From Cinclus cinclus (taxonomy: Eukaryota; Chordata; Aves; Passeriformes; Cinclidae): a DNA stretch of 64,000 bases. Positions 24,648 through 36,562 of the stretch are shown one piece after another. The stretch lies in assembly GCF_963662255.1 (NCBI RefSeq), contig NC_085059.1:6295234-6359233 (forward strand). The letters run 5' to 3'. The position numbers were made by a program, and so were the translations under genes. The first letter of the stretch is position 1. Each line of letters starts with the position of its first letter. The notes under the pieces were generated by a model. It made no database searches, had not been told where the DNA came from, and saw nothing but the letters and a program-made list of their open reading frames with translations.

Positions 24648-27600
24648 ATGTCCCGGGAGCCGTGGCCGAGGCAGCGCTGCTCCCCGCGGATCCCGCAGGC
24701 CCGCGGGGGGCGAGCGCAGCGCGCCGTGTACCTGCTGCTGGCGCTCTGTGCCGCGGCTCTGCTGCTCGCCGGGCAGCCCCTGGTGCCCACCGCCCGCAGC
24801 CTCACCTTCCACTTCGCCACCCTGCAGATAGGGGCGCTGCTCAAGGGCACCTGCTACCTGGCCGAGGAGATCTTCCACCTCCACTCCAGGTGAGCCGGCG
24901 GAGCCGGCTGCCTGCCTGCGGCGCTCCTGGGACCACCCTGGGGACAAGGGCGTTGCACTCTCGGGATGTGACGGGGTCTGCTCGTGGTCTCGGTCCCCAC
25001 ATCTGCCCTCTGTGGCAATGATGTGCTGTGCCCGGCAGCGCATGCTGCCCTCTGTCACCCTCCTGTCCCTCTCATCTCTTTCTCCCTGTCCCACCCTCTC
25101 CCCCTCTCCCTCTCCCTCCTGCCCAGCTCCCCCATATGTCCATGGATGTCTCCTCTCCGTGCTAATTCTCTAGTGTGCCCTTTCCCTGGGGAACAGATCT
25201 TGGTCCCCAGCCTTTCCCCACCACCCAGTGCAGGGCAGGGGGCTGTTGTCTCCCTTTGCTGTCCAAGGTGACATTCCATCTGCTCCCACTGAGTCTCAGA
25301 GGTGCTGCAAGGGATCCAAGCCCTCTCCTGGCTGGGGGCACTGAGGTGTGCTGGGCAGGGTCCCGCATGGCTCTGTAAGGTTGGTGGCACTGGCCAGGAG
25401 AGGGGAACAGCCCCGGCCACGGCTGCTGAGGGTGGCCACCAGCCTGACTCCTGTCTCCCCTCTCCCACCCAGGCACCACGGCAGCTTCTGGAGGGCCCTG
25501 AGCACCTGCTTCCCCCCAGGCTGGCATGGGCCCATGCTGCTCATCAGTGGCTCAGCCTATGTGGCTCTCTACAGTGATGGACAGCCACTTGGCCTCCACT
25601 TCATCCTGGCCAGTCTGTGCCAGCTCCTCATGCTTGCCCTGGGGCTTCAGGTAAAGGTTCCCACACCTCCAGCCTGGACAGCTGTCCGGGCAGCCCTTCA
25701 GCCCTGAGCCGCTGCGGGGGCACGTAGCCAGCTGTACATGGCCTCTGCATGTCCAGCCCACCCGGAGTGAGCCTGGTGGGAGGAACATTCTCAGGTCAGC
25801 CCTGCAGAGCTGGTCTCCTTGGCCCCGGGCTGCCAGGAGTGTTGGCAGGAGGGCCAGGCTGCCTCCCAATGAGAGCAACCACTCCAGGGGATGGCACGCC
25901 CCTCCACGCCCGACATGAAAAACAGGGGTATTTTAAATCTGTCAGTCAAGCTGGCACTTGAGTGTAAAGCAGAGCCTGTGTGTTCTCCATTTTCAGTGTG
26001 GTGTGGGGGCAGAGCCGAGCCCCAGGTGCCTCTGCAGCATTGGGAGGGCTCTGCTGTGCCCCAGCGGTGCTGAAAGGGTCACACATGCTGCAGAAGGTGC
26101 TTCTGTCAGGCGCCTGTGGGACAGGACACCCATCTCCACCCAAATGCACACACAGAGCTGGCAGAGGCCATTGGGAATCCCACCATCAGGCACCGGGGTG
26201 TCTCCTCTCCCCTGCTGGAGGCACAGGGCAGATGCACAAGTTGCACTGGGACACACAGTCCCAGTGGAAGGTGCAGCCAGGGGAATGTCTTGCTCACTCC
26301 AGCCCCAGTTCCCTCCTCTGTAGGGGCTGTGGGGGCTGTCAGGGGCTCTACCTGACAGTGGGGGAAGGGGCTGGTGGGGTTGTTCACTCTTCAGATCTCT
26401 TTGGAGTTCTCCAATCCCTGTGGAGAGCTGATTGTTGCTGAAGGGCCCAGGTGGCTGCTGTCATCACCTGGTCTGTCTGTCCTTCCCTCCACAGAAGCCC
26501 TCAGCAGTGGAGATGTCTGAGATGTCCGAGAGGTCCAAGCAGAATGTCGCTCATGGGCTTGCCTGGTCCTATTATGTTGGGTACCTAAAAATAGTGCTGC
26601 CACGTACGTAGCTGTTTCCCTGCATTCTCATGCCTACAGATAGAAATAGCTCCTAATAACAATCCTCCCACTTTTACAGTGTTAGCAGGGAAATGGAAAG
26701 CAAGGCAGAGTGCAGCTGTATCCATACCAGGCACCTCTGCCTGATGCTTTCTTCCACCAGGGGTGAAAGAGTCCATGGAGGAATTCAGCAGAGGCAATCC
26801 CAACCTGCTGGCATGCAGGAAGACTTGGAAGCTCCACATCTTGGTCCCTCTGAGCTGTGATGTCTGTGATGACCTGGAGAAAGCTGACAGCAATATCCAG
26901 TATGTGACAGACCTCACTGAAACCACCCTGGCCAGAGCTGGCACCAAAAAGAGGGTCTACAAACACAGCCTCTATGCAATCATGGATGAAGAAAATCAGG
27001 TATGCTGAGAGCAACACTGGGAGCATCATGCCAAAAGTCTTGCTGGCCCCAGAAGTGGCCGTAAAGACAGGAACTGTCACCTCTCCTATTACATACTCCC
27101 AGCTTTCACCAGGCTTCCACGAGATGGAGAGATCCCATTCCTGTACCCCTTCCTGCTGGGTGCCTCCTCCCAGGCTCAGCTGAAGGGATGGTGGGCTTGC
27201 TTAACCCCTCCTGGAGCTGATTTAAGTCCAGAAAACAGTAGAAAACTGAGCAGAAAAAAGCATATGTGGGCTACAGAGCATCACTTGCCATAGGATTAAT
27301 GTTTCCTTGTGTTGTGAAGATGTATTTGAAGATGTATTTGATTTTACTCCCTCCTTTGCCCCAGTCACCCCTTTTTTAGGCTGGTGAGCCCTAGATCTCT
27401 CCATCTCACATTGCATTCATCTCCTCCCACATCTCCTGGCAGACTGGCCCCTGTCCCTTCCCCTTAAAAGAGGGAACACCCTGGTGCCATGTATGGAGAC
27501 ATTGGCAGAGTTCTGCTCCTCACCTGGGTCCCCTTTGGCAGCGGCTGAGCTTTGAGCTGCTGTTTTCAAAGCCCTGCCTGCAGGGACCCTGAGCCTCTCC

Positions 27601-30541
27601 TGGCCCTGCTCCGGGGGAAGCGCAGTCGGACGCGGGTTTTTCCCACTACGCTGCACACACTGATGCTGAGTTCCATCTGCTGGGCTCCTGCTGAGTCACT
27701 CTGCTTCCTGGGAGCTCCAGAAGCTCTGAGCCAGGACCTGGCCTTCCAGTAATATTTGCCCCTCAGCTTTCTGCCCAATCCCTCACAGTGCAGCAGGGCC
27801 CACAGAAGGCATCTGCCCCAGGGCATGGCAAGGCAGTAACTGCCTGCCAAGGCTGGGAACTTCCTGCTTCTCTGCATTTACCTGGGATCACATCCCTCTT
27901 CCTTCTAATTCACTTCATTAAACTTTCTAGTTTACCCAGTGTAAGACTTACTGGTAACACTGCTCCTCTTTGGCATGTTTATGGCTTTATTAGATTTCTC
28001 CTTGTTTCTTTGCTCAGCCTCCTTCCAGCTGTGCCTCCTCCTCTCCAATTTTTATGCTCTGCCCTCCAGCTCTCTGTTAGGATGCTCAGATTCAGAATAA
28101 TGGAGTCACAGAATATGCTGGGTTGGAAGGGACCCACAAAGATTATCAAATCCAATGCCTGGGTCTGCACAGACACCCCAACAATCCCACCCTGTGCCTG
28201 AGAGCATTGTGCAAATGCTCCTGGAGCTCTGGCAGCCTTGGGGCCATGACCATTCCCTGGGGAGCCTGAGCAGTGCCCCCCACCACCCTCTGGGGGTAGA
28301 AGCTTTCCCTTATATCCAACCTAACCCCCCCCTCCCCTACACAGCTCCAGCCATTCTCTGTCACTGGTCCTGTCACTGGTCACAGAGAGCAAAGATTGGT
28401 GCTGTCCCTTTACTTTCCTTTTTATAGCAGAAAGCCACCAAGAAGGTGTGATCACAGGGAAGGGATGTCTCCCTAGGGGATCACATTCCAAGGGGAAGAT
28501 CACCCTCTGGGCTGCTCTTGGAAGCACTGACAAAGCCAGTGGCTGCCCCCCAGGGGGAAAGGCAGCTGCCTGAGCCCACTTGGCAGAGGGTACAGCTGGA
28601 ACTGTCAGGCCAGCTGCTTTTTCCCTGCTCTGCACGAGGCAGGGGGACAGTGGGGCTAGACCCAGTATCCCTGTCCCAGTGCTCCCAGTGCAAGGCAGGC
28701 CAAGGATCCGCCAGGAGGTCCTGAGTGCTCTTCCCAGTGCAAGGGGCTCCCAGTAGCCCTGTGCCCAGTCCTCCTATCCCCATGTCTCCTTCCGTCCATG
28801 CAGCTCTGGCACTGTGCTGTGGAATATGCCACCCCGCTGCAGTCCATCTATGCCATGTCCCAGGATGAGTGTGCTGCCTTCAGCCGGGAGGAGCGCCTGG
28901 AGCAGGCCAAGCTTTTCTACAGGACCTTGGAGGAGATCCTGAAAGACTCCAAGGAGTGTGCAGATACCTACCGGCTCATTGCCTATGAGGGTGAGTGAGG
29001 GGAAGGGAGTTGGGGTGCCCAGGACAGTGGCTGTGCTCTTCTAGCCCCGAGTGACCTCAGATCAGTGTCTGATAGCCCCAGTCAGGGGACCACGGTGGAG
29101 GAAGGGAGGGGCTGCATTGCCACGAAGGAATGTCTCTGAGCATGGCATCACTGGTTGGGTGAGGGAGGGCATTGTCCCGCTCTGCTCTGGGCTGGGGTGG
29201 CCTCACCTCGAGCCCTGGGGCAGTTCTGGGCACCACGATATGAGAAAGATGTGAAGCTGTGAGGGAGTGTCCAAAAGAGGGGCACGGAGATGGTGAAGGG
29301 CCCAGAGGGGTCACACAAAGAGCCACTGAGGGCACTTGGCATGTCCAGGTGGAGCAGAGGAGACTGAGGTCAGTTCCTCCCCAGGGGCTGCAGCTCCTCC
29401 TGAGGGGCAGCTCTGATCTCTTCCCTCTGGGACCAGGGACAGGACCCAAAGGAATGGCTGGAGCTATGCCAGGGGGATTTAGTCTGGATATCAAGGAAAG
29501 GTTCTTCCCCCAGAGGGTGGTCAGGCACTGAACGGGCTCCCCAGGGAATGGTCCCAGCCCCAGGACTGCCAGAGCTCAAGGAGTGTTTGGACACTGCTCT
29601 GGGACACAGTGTCTGTGCAGGGCCAGGAGTTGCCCAGGATGATCCTTGTGGATCTTTTCCAACTCAGGGTATTCCATGATTCCATTATTCTAAAGACTCC
29701 TTGCTGTGGGTCTGAGGAGCAGGGAAGGTGGTGGCAGCACTGATTGTCCCAGCTGAAGCACCCAAAGGGACCTGAGACAAGCTGTTTACTGCAACGATTA
29801 AGTATAACAGCAGGCATGCCGGGGAAGCAGCAGCTCCCCTCCCTGTTGATGTTCCTGGAAGAAGCTGCTTGGGCTGTCAAGCCCTCCCCAGCAGTGAGAT
29901 GAGTGTGTGCTGGCTCAGTGCCATTCCTGCTGACAGGGGATGGGAGGGAGCGAGGCTTTCCCTCATTCCCAATCATCTTTTCATCTCCCATCTCCTCACC
30001 TCCACCAGATGAAATCAGCATCTTGCTGCAATGAATGTCGTTTTTTTCAGAGGAAACTCAGTACTCTCCCTAATGGGGAGAAGCATTTCCATCCAGCGAG
30101 GCAGTTCCTTTCACGAGTACTACTGGGAATCCAGCACACAGTGCCTGTAATTTTACACTCCTCCCCACACTTTCTGTTCGAATTTTTTTCCCTCTGCCAT
30201 GCTGAAAGTGGGAAGTAAAAGCTGTATTTTGACTGTGCAGGAAATTCTGCATATTTTGGGGCATCTCACAGGGAGACTTTGCTCCCTGCCCAGAGCTGTG
30301 CCTCAGGACAGCCAGGGAAGGAAGGTTTTGTCTTTCTTCTGTTCCAGAGCCAGAAACAGCAGAGTCGCACTTTTTATCCAGAGAGATCGTGTGGCACCTG
30401 AGACAGGAGCATCATGAGGAGATCGCCGTGCTCGAGGGGAGCCACCCGCACACCCCATCCACAGCCCTGGACTCAGCAGAGCTCAACCTCCAGATCAGTG
30501 TGTCAGACCTGCCACAGCCCCTGCGCACTGATGGCTTCTAA
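24648..30541 (+). CDS. STING1: Stimulator of interferon genes (STING)
   Basis: ER membrane adaptor that binds 2'3'-cGAMP from cGAS and activates TBK1 and IRF factors. Six coding exons join in phase: 24648-24889, 25473-25650, 26495-26603, 26761-26999, 28804-28990 and 30348-30541, giving 382 residues (human 379). Residues 1-140 form the four-helix membrane domain and about 141-345 the ligand-binding domain. Ligand-contact residues match human with a constant offset of 3: Ser165, Tyr170, Arg235, Arg241, Tyr243, Thr266 and Pro267. The C-terminal tail has NLQIS at 365-369, fitting the pLxIS IRF-docking motif with Ser369, and PQPLRTD at 374-380, fitting the TBK1-binding motif. Cys93 aligns with human Cys88, but the human Cys91 position is proline. 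The last two introns carry CR1 copies. Start chosen as the first ATG of the exon matching the STING N-terminus. Confidence 0.95.
28093..28395 (-). mobile_element. CR1 3' fragment, antisense, in STING1 intron
   Basis: 'atgctgggttggaagggacc' begins the reversed tail, followed by 'caatcccaccctgtgcctga' and 'attccctggggagcctgagc'. It is nearly the reverse complement of the copies ending at about 21.38 and 29.69 kb. Confidence 0.9.
29150..29695 (+). mobile_element. CR1 3' fragment in STING1 intron
   Basis: Contains 'ggtgaagggcccagaggggt', 'ctggatatcaaggaaaggtt' and the end 'cttttccaactcagggtatt'. It lies between STING1 exons 5 and 6, opposite in orientation to the copy at about 28.1-28.4 kb. Confidence 0.9.
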
Positions 30542-30849
30542 CACACAGCCCCTCACTGCCCCTTGGGGCTCAGTTCACCTTTCCCCAACCCCCTTCCTCT
30601 TGGAGCATGTGCTATCCATGCCTGTGACCCCCAGCTCCCACCCAAACCTCCTGTGCACCACGGTTACTGGAGCAGCTGACTCAGCCCACAGCCCTGTGAC
30701 ATGCTTCCCATTTTCTTTGTTATATACAGCTCATATGTTCTTCTGTGGGTGTATTGTTTTTTTTATCTGCTTTGATTTGTGTCATATAAAGCATTTTCCT
30801 CTCTGGGACAAATTGCAGTATCCGAAATTTTGGGGACAATGTGCAGTCT

Positions 30850-31065
30850 GCCCCATGTGGAAAAGGTCTTTCCCTCAGAGGATGGTCAGGCACTGAACAG
30901 GCTCCCCCAGGGAATGATCATGGCTCTAAGGCTGCCAGGGCTCCAGGAGTGCTTGGATGATGCTCTCAGGGTGGGATTGTTGGGGTGTCTTTGCAGGGCC
31001 AGGAGCTGGACTGGATGGTCCTTGTGGGTCCCTTCCAACCTAGGATATTCCATGATTCTGTGATA
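30850..31065 (+). mobile_element. CR1 3' fragment downstream of STING1
   Basis: 'aaaggtctttccctcagagg' through 'gggtcccttccaacctagga' and 'ttccatgattctgtg'. It starts about 310 bp after the STING1 stop codon, so it may fall in or just past the 3' untranslated region. Confidence 0.9.
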
Positions 31066-31329
31066 TGCTGTGGTATTAGATGGGCCTTTGGAAATTCCAG
31101 CCACAAGTGTGCCTCTGTGTGCTGGGACAAACACAGCCCACATGCCTGGACTCATGGGGCAGCTTCTGCAGGCACAGGGAGCATGTGCAGGACTTCGAGG
31201 GGAGCCTCCAGCCTGACCAAAAGTGTTGGTGGCAGAGCAGGCTCACTCAGGATGGGGAGATCCTGGGCAGGTGCAGGCTGGAGCTGACACAACAGCCCTG
31301 CTCCTGCCCCTAGCTGCCCAGCTCCTTTT

Positions 31330-31990
31330 AGAATCATAGAACCCTGGAATCACTAAGGCTGGAAAAGCCCTCTAAAGTCATTGAATCCAACCATTAACCC
31401 AGTACTGTGTGTGGGTGTCCCCAGATGCCACATCCATGGGTTTTTTAATATTTCCAGGGGACAGTGACTGTCCTGCACAGCCCATTCCAATGCCTGACAA
31501 CGTTTTCAGTGAATAAATTCTTCCTGATGTCTAAACTGAACCTCCCCTGGGGTAGTTTGAGGCCTTTTCTTCTGGTGCTGTCCCTTGTTATCTGGGAGCA
31601 GATGTCCACCTGGCTGTTAAGGAGTTGTAGAGAGGGAGATGGTGCTGCCAGAGCCTCGTTTTCTCCAGGCTGAGCCCTCCCTCAGCTCCCTCAGCTGCTC
31701 CTCATCTTGTTCTCCAGACATTTCCCCAGCTCCATTCCCTCCCTCTGGACATGCTCCAGCCCCTCAATGTCTTTCTTGTTGTGAGAGGCCCAGAACTGGA
31801 CACAGAATTCCAGGTGCCTCACCTGGGCTATATATGTAGGACTCCACCTTTCATGCAGGTGGGAGAACATGGTGGGAGATCTCTCCCCAGCTCCAGCCCA
31901 GTGAGCTTTCAGGAGAGATTTGGCTGCGTGTTGGTCCTGCTGGGATTGGGAATTGGAACCCATTCCAATTCAGTTCAGCAGTAAAACCTT
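31330..31990 (-). mobile_element. CR1 3' fragment, antisense, long
   Basis: Starts with 'agaatcatagaaccctggaa' and runs through 'cccattccaatgcctgacaa', 'ttctccaggctgagccctcc' and 'gcccagaactggacacagaa'. This is about 650 bp of reversed CR1 and the longest copy in the window. Confidence 0.9.
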
Positions 31991-33320
31991 AATCTGCAGC
32001 CTAATCTCTGGGTACTGCATCTGTGCAAAAATGCCAAAAATGGCAGATGAAAGGGCTGTGAAGGGAGGGTTGGGACAGCAAAGGCCACTGCAGAGAGGCA
32101 GCTGGTTTGCAGAGTTATCAGGAATCCTTGCCGAGGCCTCTGGGATGTGCCAAGTGCCTGGTGCTGGATTGACTGGAGAGGGAAGACAGCAGGTGAGGGA
32201 CCTGGCAGGAGACACCCTGAGTGCAGGGAGCAGAGTGGGGGTCTGGACCTGGGGTGTGGGCAGGACGTGGGTCCTGGTCGCCTGAGCAGCATTCCCAAGG
32301 GCACAGAGCAAATGCTGTGGGCACCTGCTGGGATGTAAGGGAAATGCATCAGGGCTGAGTTCAGCAACATGGGAACAGCCAGCAGCAGCTGTGTGAGCAG
32401 CAAAGCCACTACAGCCCCGAGGGCTCACACCCTTAAACCCATTTTTGTGGGGTACAGCTCTGTGTCCTCCTGGATGCTCTGCTCCCTTCTCACGTGGAAG
32501 CTTCTTATCTCACCCATCACTGCAGCCAGGCTGGGCTGGAGGTGCCGATAAGCTCAGGCCATATTAGAAGGGGATAGGCTGAAAGACAGGCACAAGCCCA
32601 GAGGAAATCTGACAGCACAGTCTTGTTCCAGCAGCAGCCGTGCTTGCCGGCCAAGGGCTCAGCTCCTGCCACTGCTCAAGGGCACAGCCTGGGCCAAGGT
32701 GAAAGCCTTTTCTGGCAGTGGGAACCAGAGGCAGGGCTGGATCAGAGGCAGGGAAATCAAACCTCAGAAGTGGCAGCTTGCTGCTAAGCTGGCAAACACA
32801 GAATAACCAGTTTCCCCTTGAGCTCTGCAACAGCACAAATAGCTCAGTTTTAGTGCTAATCACAGCATCCCACAGCAGGTCTGACTCAGACTCGGGACTC
32901 TCTGGCTTGGAGGCAGACCCATCCTGATCCACGGGGAGCAGCAATGCCACCACATCTCAGCAAGGTGAGCTGAGCAGGACCAGGGGCCACCACAGTCCAG
33001 CAGGATGGGTGCAGCAGGGAGGGAGGTTCACATCCAGGATCCTGCTGAGCAAGGCACAGAACAGCTGCATCCTCCCTCCAGCCAGGGCTGGGGCCAGGGC
33101 TCAGCTTAGATGCAGCAAGGACAGGGCTTCTCCCAGCCGTCCCTCACATCCCAGCTGTTTTCCCACCAGAAATCCCAGGAACCACCAGCAGGGACCCATT
33201 CGTGCTGCTCCACACAGCAAGAGCCTCAGTGTGTAGCCTTGGGGGCTGAGAGCTGAGTTCCCTCACAGACCCTCTGAGGGCAGGTGCTCAGCTTTCACCA
33301 TGACCTACAAAAACTGATCC
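31991..33320. other. Intergenic, no gene seen
   Basis: Moderately GC-rich sequence between repeat copies. Only short open frames without recognisable domains or supported splice structure are present. Confidence 0.55.
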
Positions 33321-33324
33321 TCAA

Positions 33325-33545
33325 GGAATCCCAGAATGACTTGGGTTGAAAGGGACCTTAGAGCTCATCTCATTCCCACCCCCTGCCATGGGCAGGGACA
33401 CCTTCCACTGTCCCAGCTTGCTCCAAGCCCCATCCAACCTGGCCTTGGACACTTCCAGGAATGGGGAGGCACAGCTCCTCTGGGCACCCTGTGCCAGGGC
33501 CTCATCACCCTCACAGGGAACAATTCCTTCCCAGTAGCCAATATA
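33325..33545 (-). mobile_element. CR1 3' fragment, antisense
   Basis: 'cttgggttgaaagggacctt', 'catgggcagggacaccttcc' and 'aacctggccttggacacttc' are reversed CR1 tail sequence. Confidence 0.9.
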
Positions 33546-33752
33546 CTCTGTGCCACGTTGTCCTGCAGCTGGTTTGGCTGGCAATGGGTTCATTTTTCTG
33601 GAGATGAGAGCAGTGACTGATCACAGGGCTCTGCTGCCCTCACATGTTTTTCACCAATACCCAAATTTTCCCAGTCAATAAGTGGCACTTTTCAAGTGGT
33701 GTGATTGTGTTCCAAGAAAGGCCCTTGCACTCACTCACTTACTCACATAGCT

Positions 33753-33813
33753 ATTTTATTTTATTTTATTTTATTTTATTTTATTTTATTTTATTTTATT
33801 TTATTTTATTTTA
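33753..33813. repeat. (TTTTA)n microsatellite
   Basis: About twelve consecutive copies of the pentamer ATTTT, nearly perfect. Confidence 0.95.
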
Positions 33814-34364
33814 ATGTTTCATGAAGTAAAAATCCTGCTGAAATGTGACTGGTTTGAGGAAAATGTCAGGTTCCCACACCTGCCTCTGGATAAAGTCTGG
33901 AATCCTGCAAAGCAAGGAAACATCAGCTCAGCACTCAGACTTCAGCAACGGTTGGACTTGAACTGGCTATTAATATTAATAACAATATTAATGCTTCTCC
34001 TTTGTGCTGCACCTGCCACTGCCTCCTGAGTCCCTTTCCTTTCTTTTTCCCAGTGCTCAGTGGGAGCAGTGTAATAAACACTGGGAATGTATCTAAATTA
34101 ACTTGGAGAGCAGCAGCCTGACAGCCAAGAAGGTTTCACAGAGCTGCCTCCGTGCTGGCGTAGCACCCACGAGAGTAACACATATGCACCACAGGTTTTA
34201 ATTAAATTGTGCCAAGCACCTGAAACCAACAGCTACCCTCAGTCTTGCCTGCAGTTCTGCAGTGCCTGTTTTCCAAGCTGGAAGCGTGGCAGTCCATGTT
34301 TCACTGGCAACTTCTGTGGCTGTGCCAGCTGGAGCGTGGTCCCAGCGCAGCTCCGTGGGGCTTT

Positions 34365-34625
34365 GGGCTCACACAAGAGGTGGAACAGCCTGAGGTTGTG
34401 CCAGCGATTGGATATTCAGGAAAATTTAGTCACTGAAAGTGTGGGCAAGCACTGTGACAGGCTGCCCTGGGCAGCGCTGGAAGTGTTCAAAAACCATATA
34501 GGTGTGACTCTTGGGAGTCTGGTAGGTTTTTAATGGCTTTTTATCTCGGCAGAGCTGCGTTGATGGTTGGATTGGATGATCACAGAATCAGTTAGGTTGG
34601 AAAAGAACTCCAAAGTCATTTTTGT
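34365..34625. mobile_element. Two abutting CR1 tail pieces in opposite orientation
   Basis: Positions about 34365-34580 resemble a sense CR1 tail ('tgacaggctgccctgggcag', 'gttggattggatgatc'). They are followed directly by a reversed tip ('cacagaatcagttaggttgg', 'aaaagaactccaaagtcatt'). Confidence 0.6.
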
Positions 34626-35199
34626 TCTTTCTTACTCTGTTATTTCTGGGAGTGTATGTGGAAATTCTGCCCTGGAGCTGAGTGCCTATCAGAGCGACTC
34701 CCCGAGGCTGAGAGAGAGATTTGCCCCAGGCACTGAGGTTAAGTGAAAAGCACGATGTCTGTTCAGTACTTTACTACCTTTAATATCATTTCGTATCGAC
34801 TTTGCTTCAAAAATATTGCACTGCTCTAGTAGCTATAACTACCTACACTGTGCAGCTACCAATTCTGACTAAGACCTTATAGCATAATCCCTACAATCGT
34901 TAATATTTATATAAATAATTTTGGGCTACCATCCTTAATCCTGAAGGAAGTAACATAAAGGCTGAATTGCACTGCTTTGAGCATAAAACACTGGCCAAGC
35001 CTGGGACTGGATCAGACTCCTCAGAGAGGAAGAGCCCGGGGAAGCTGCGGAGCTTGGGACCCCCAGGGGCAGGACGGTGGCTGGCTCCTGGAAGCCCTGA
35101 CCGCGCGGAGGGGCGGCCATGAGCTCTGTCAGCCCAGCCCGGGACAGGCGCGGGAGGCCGGAGAGAGCCGGTACAGCGGTGAGGCAGGACCACGCCTCA

Positions 35200-35470
35200 A
35201 GAGGAAACACCGCCCCCCAAGATGGCGTCGGCCGGCCGGCGTGAGGGATCATGGGTTGTCACGTGACTCCATTCCACCCAATCAGCGCCGGGTGACGCCT
35301 TGGTGGCGGGAAGGGGATGGCGGGAGGAGTGACCGCCTCCATGACAACCAATCAGCGACGGCGTGTCGGCGGAGGTGTCACGTGCCTCCCCGCTAGCCAA
35401 TCAGCGGCGGGCGGCCGCGGCGCCAAGATGGCGGACGATAAGGTGAGCGGGGAGGGCCGGGGTTGAGGAG
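35200..35470 (+). promoter_or_regulatory. CpG promoter of the SLC35A4 locus with duplicated E-box/CCAAT module
   Basis: CpG-rich block ending at the first coding exon. CACGTG at 35260-35265 and at 35379-35384 are each followed by exactly 12 bp and then CCAATCAGCG (CCAAT at 35278-35282 and 35397-35401). A third CCAATCAGCG (CCAAT at 35348-35352) has no E-box at that spacing. AAGATGGCG motifs of YY1 type lie at about 35219 and over the start codon at 35428. No TATA box is seen. Confidence 0.75.
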
Positions 35471-36021
35471 TCGCCGAGGCTGTGGGGAGGCCGTGCCGGT
35501 TCTTCCCGCGGGGGTGGCGGGAATCACTTCCGTGTCTCCTGCAGGACTCGCTGCCTAAGCTGAAGGACCTCGCCTTCCTGAAGGGACAGCTGGAGAGCCT
35601 GCAGCGCAGGGTGGAGGACGAGGTGCAGGCCGGCGTGGAGCAGGTAACGTGCGGGCTCGGGGCATGCCGGCCGTTCCCCCCCCTACTCTGAGAGGGACTG
35701 GTGGGGAGAAAAATCGAGTCCCAGGGGAAAAACAGCCTACAGCTCACCCCTGGGGCACGTCCTGTGTCACCCCCTCCCCGAACCCGCCCGGCCGTGCCTC
35801 ACTCACTGTGCTGTCCCCTCAGGACGGATCACTGCTGGCATCGCCCTTACTCAAAGGCTTCCTAGCAGGATACCTGGTAGCCAAGCTCCGCTTCTCCGCC
35901 GTCCTGGGATTCGTGGCCGGCACCTGCACGGGGATTTACGTCGCCCAGAACTATGCAGTGCCCAACGTTGAGAAGACGATTCGGGACTATATGAATTCAC
36001 TGAAAAAAGGTCGGGACTAGC
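35428..36021 (+). CDS. SLC35A4 upstream-ORF microprotein (SLC35A4-MP)
   Basis: Three exons in phase, 35428-35442, 35545-35643 and 35823-36021, give a 103-residue protein starting MADDKDSLPKLKDLAFLK and ending NSLKKGRD. This matches the human microprotein made from an upstream ORF of the SLC35A4 mRNA, as I remember it, almost throughout. The N-terminal part is helical and charged (about 10-35). Residues about 44-85 contain a glycine-rich hydrophobic stretch (LLKGFLAGYLVAKL, FVAGTCTGIYVAQ) suited to a membrane hairpin. The human protein is reported as mitochondrial inner-membrane. The last exon appears to run on without a splice into the SLC35A4 reading frame 541 bp downstream, so both proteins can come from one mRNA. 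An ATTAAA near 36,472 could end a short transcript encoding only this protein. Confidence 0.92.
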
Positions 36022-36562
36022 GAGGAGGAGCCCGAAGGCAGCAGGGACTCCAGGAAAGGTGCTCCTTAGGTAGCAGGCACAGAGCACCCCCAGGGCTTGG
36101 GGAGGCACATCACCTGCACCCTTCTTTTCCCTGGAAAAGGGCTCCGCACCACACCACTGCGGCACGTCAGGGGGCTGGGGATGGGTGGTTGTTGGGCATC
36201 ATGGCGGCAGTGATCACTGCACTAACCCACAGCAGCTTGAGAGCACTGGGGGGCTGCCAGCTGCATTTTCCCCTGACGTTTCCCTGTGCCCTTGTGGACT
36301 GAGGGGCTGCTGTGACCTGTGTGCCCTGCCACCCAGCCCACGGTGTGCCCTGGCAGTGTGCTTTGTGTGGCTTCTCAGGAAGGCTTGTAGTTCTCCTCTT
36401 AACAAGAGACAGCACCCTGCTCTTTTGCTGCGTCACAAATGTTGCAGGGAACATCCTGCTTGAATCAGGCTCATTAAATTCTTGGTATTTGGTCTCTTCA
36501 GTGTTGCAGGGTGAGAGTCTGTCTGGCCTCTCTACACTGGCAGCAGCTCACTCGTGCTGAAA

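Noticed and set aside
36554..36562. Earlier start for SLC35A4 at 36554
   Set aside because: The codon there is GTG. The first ATG with good context is at 36563.
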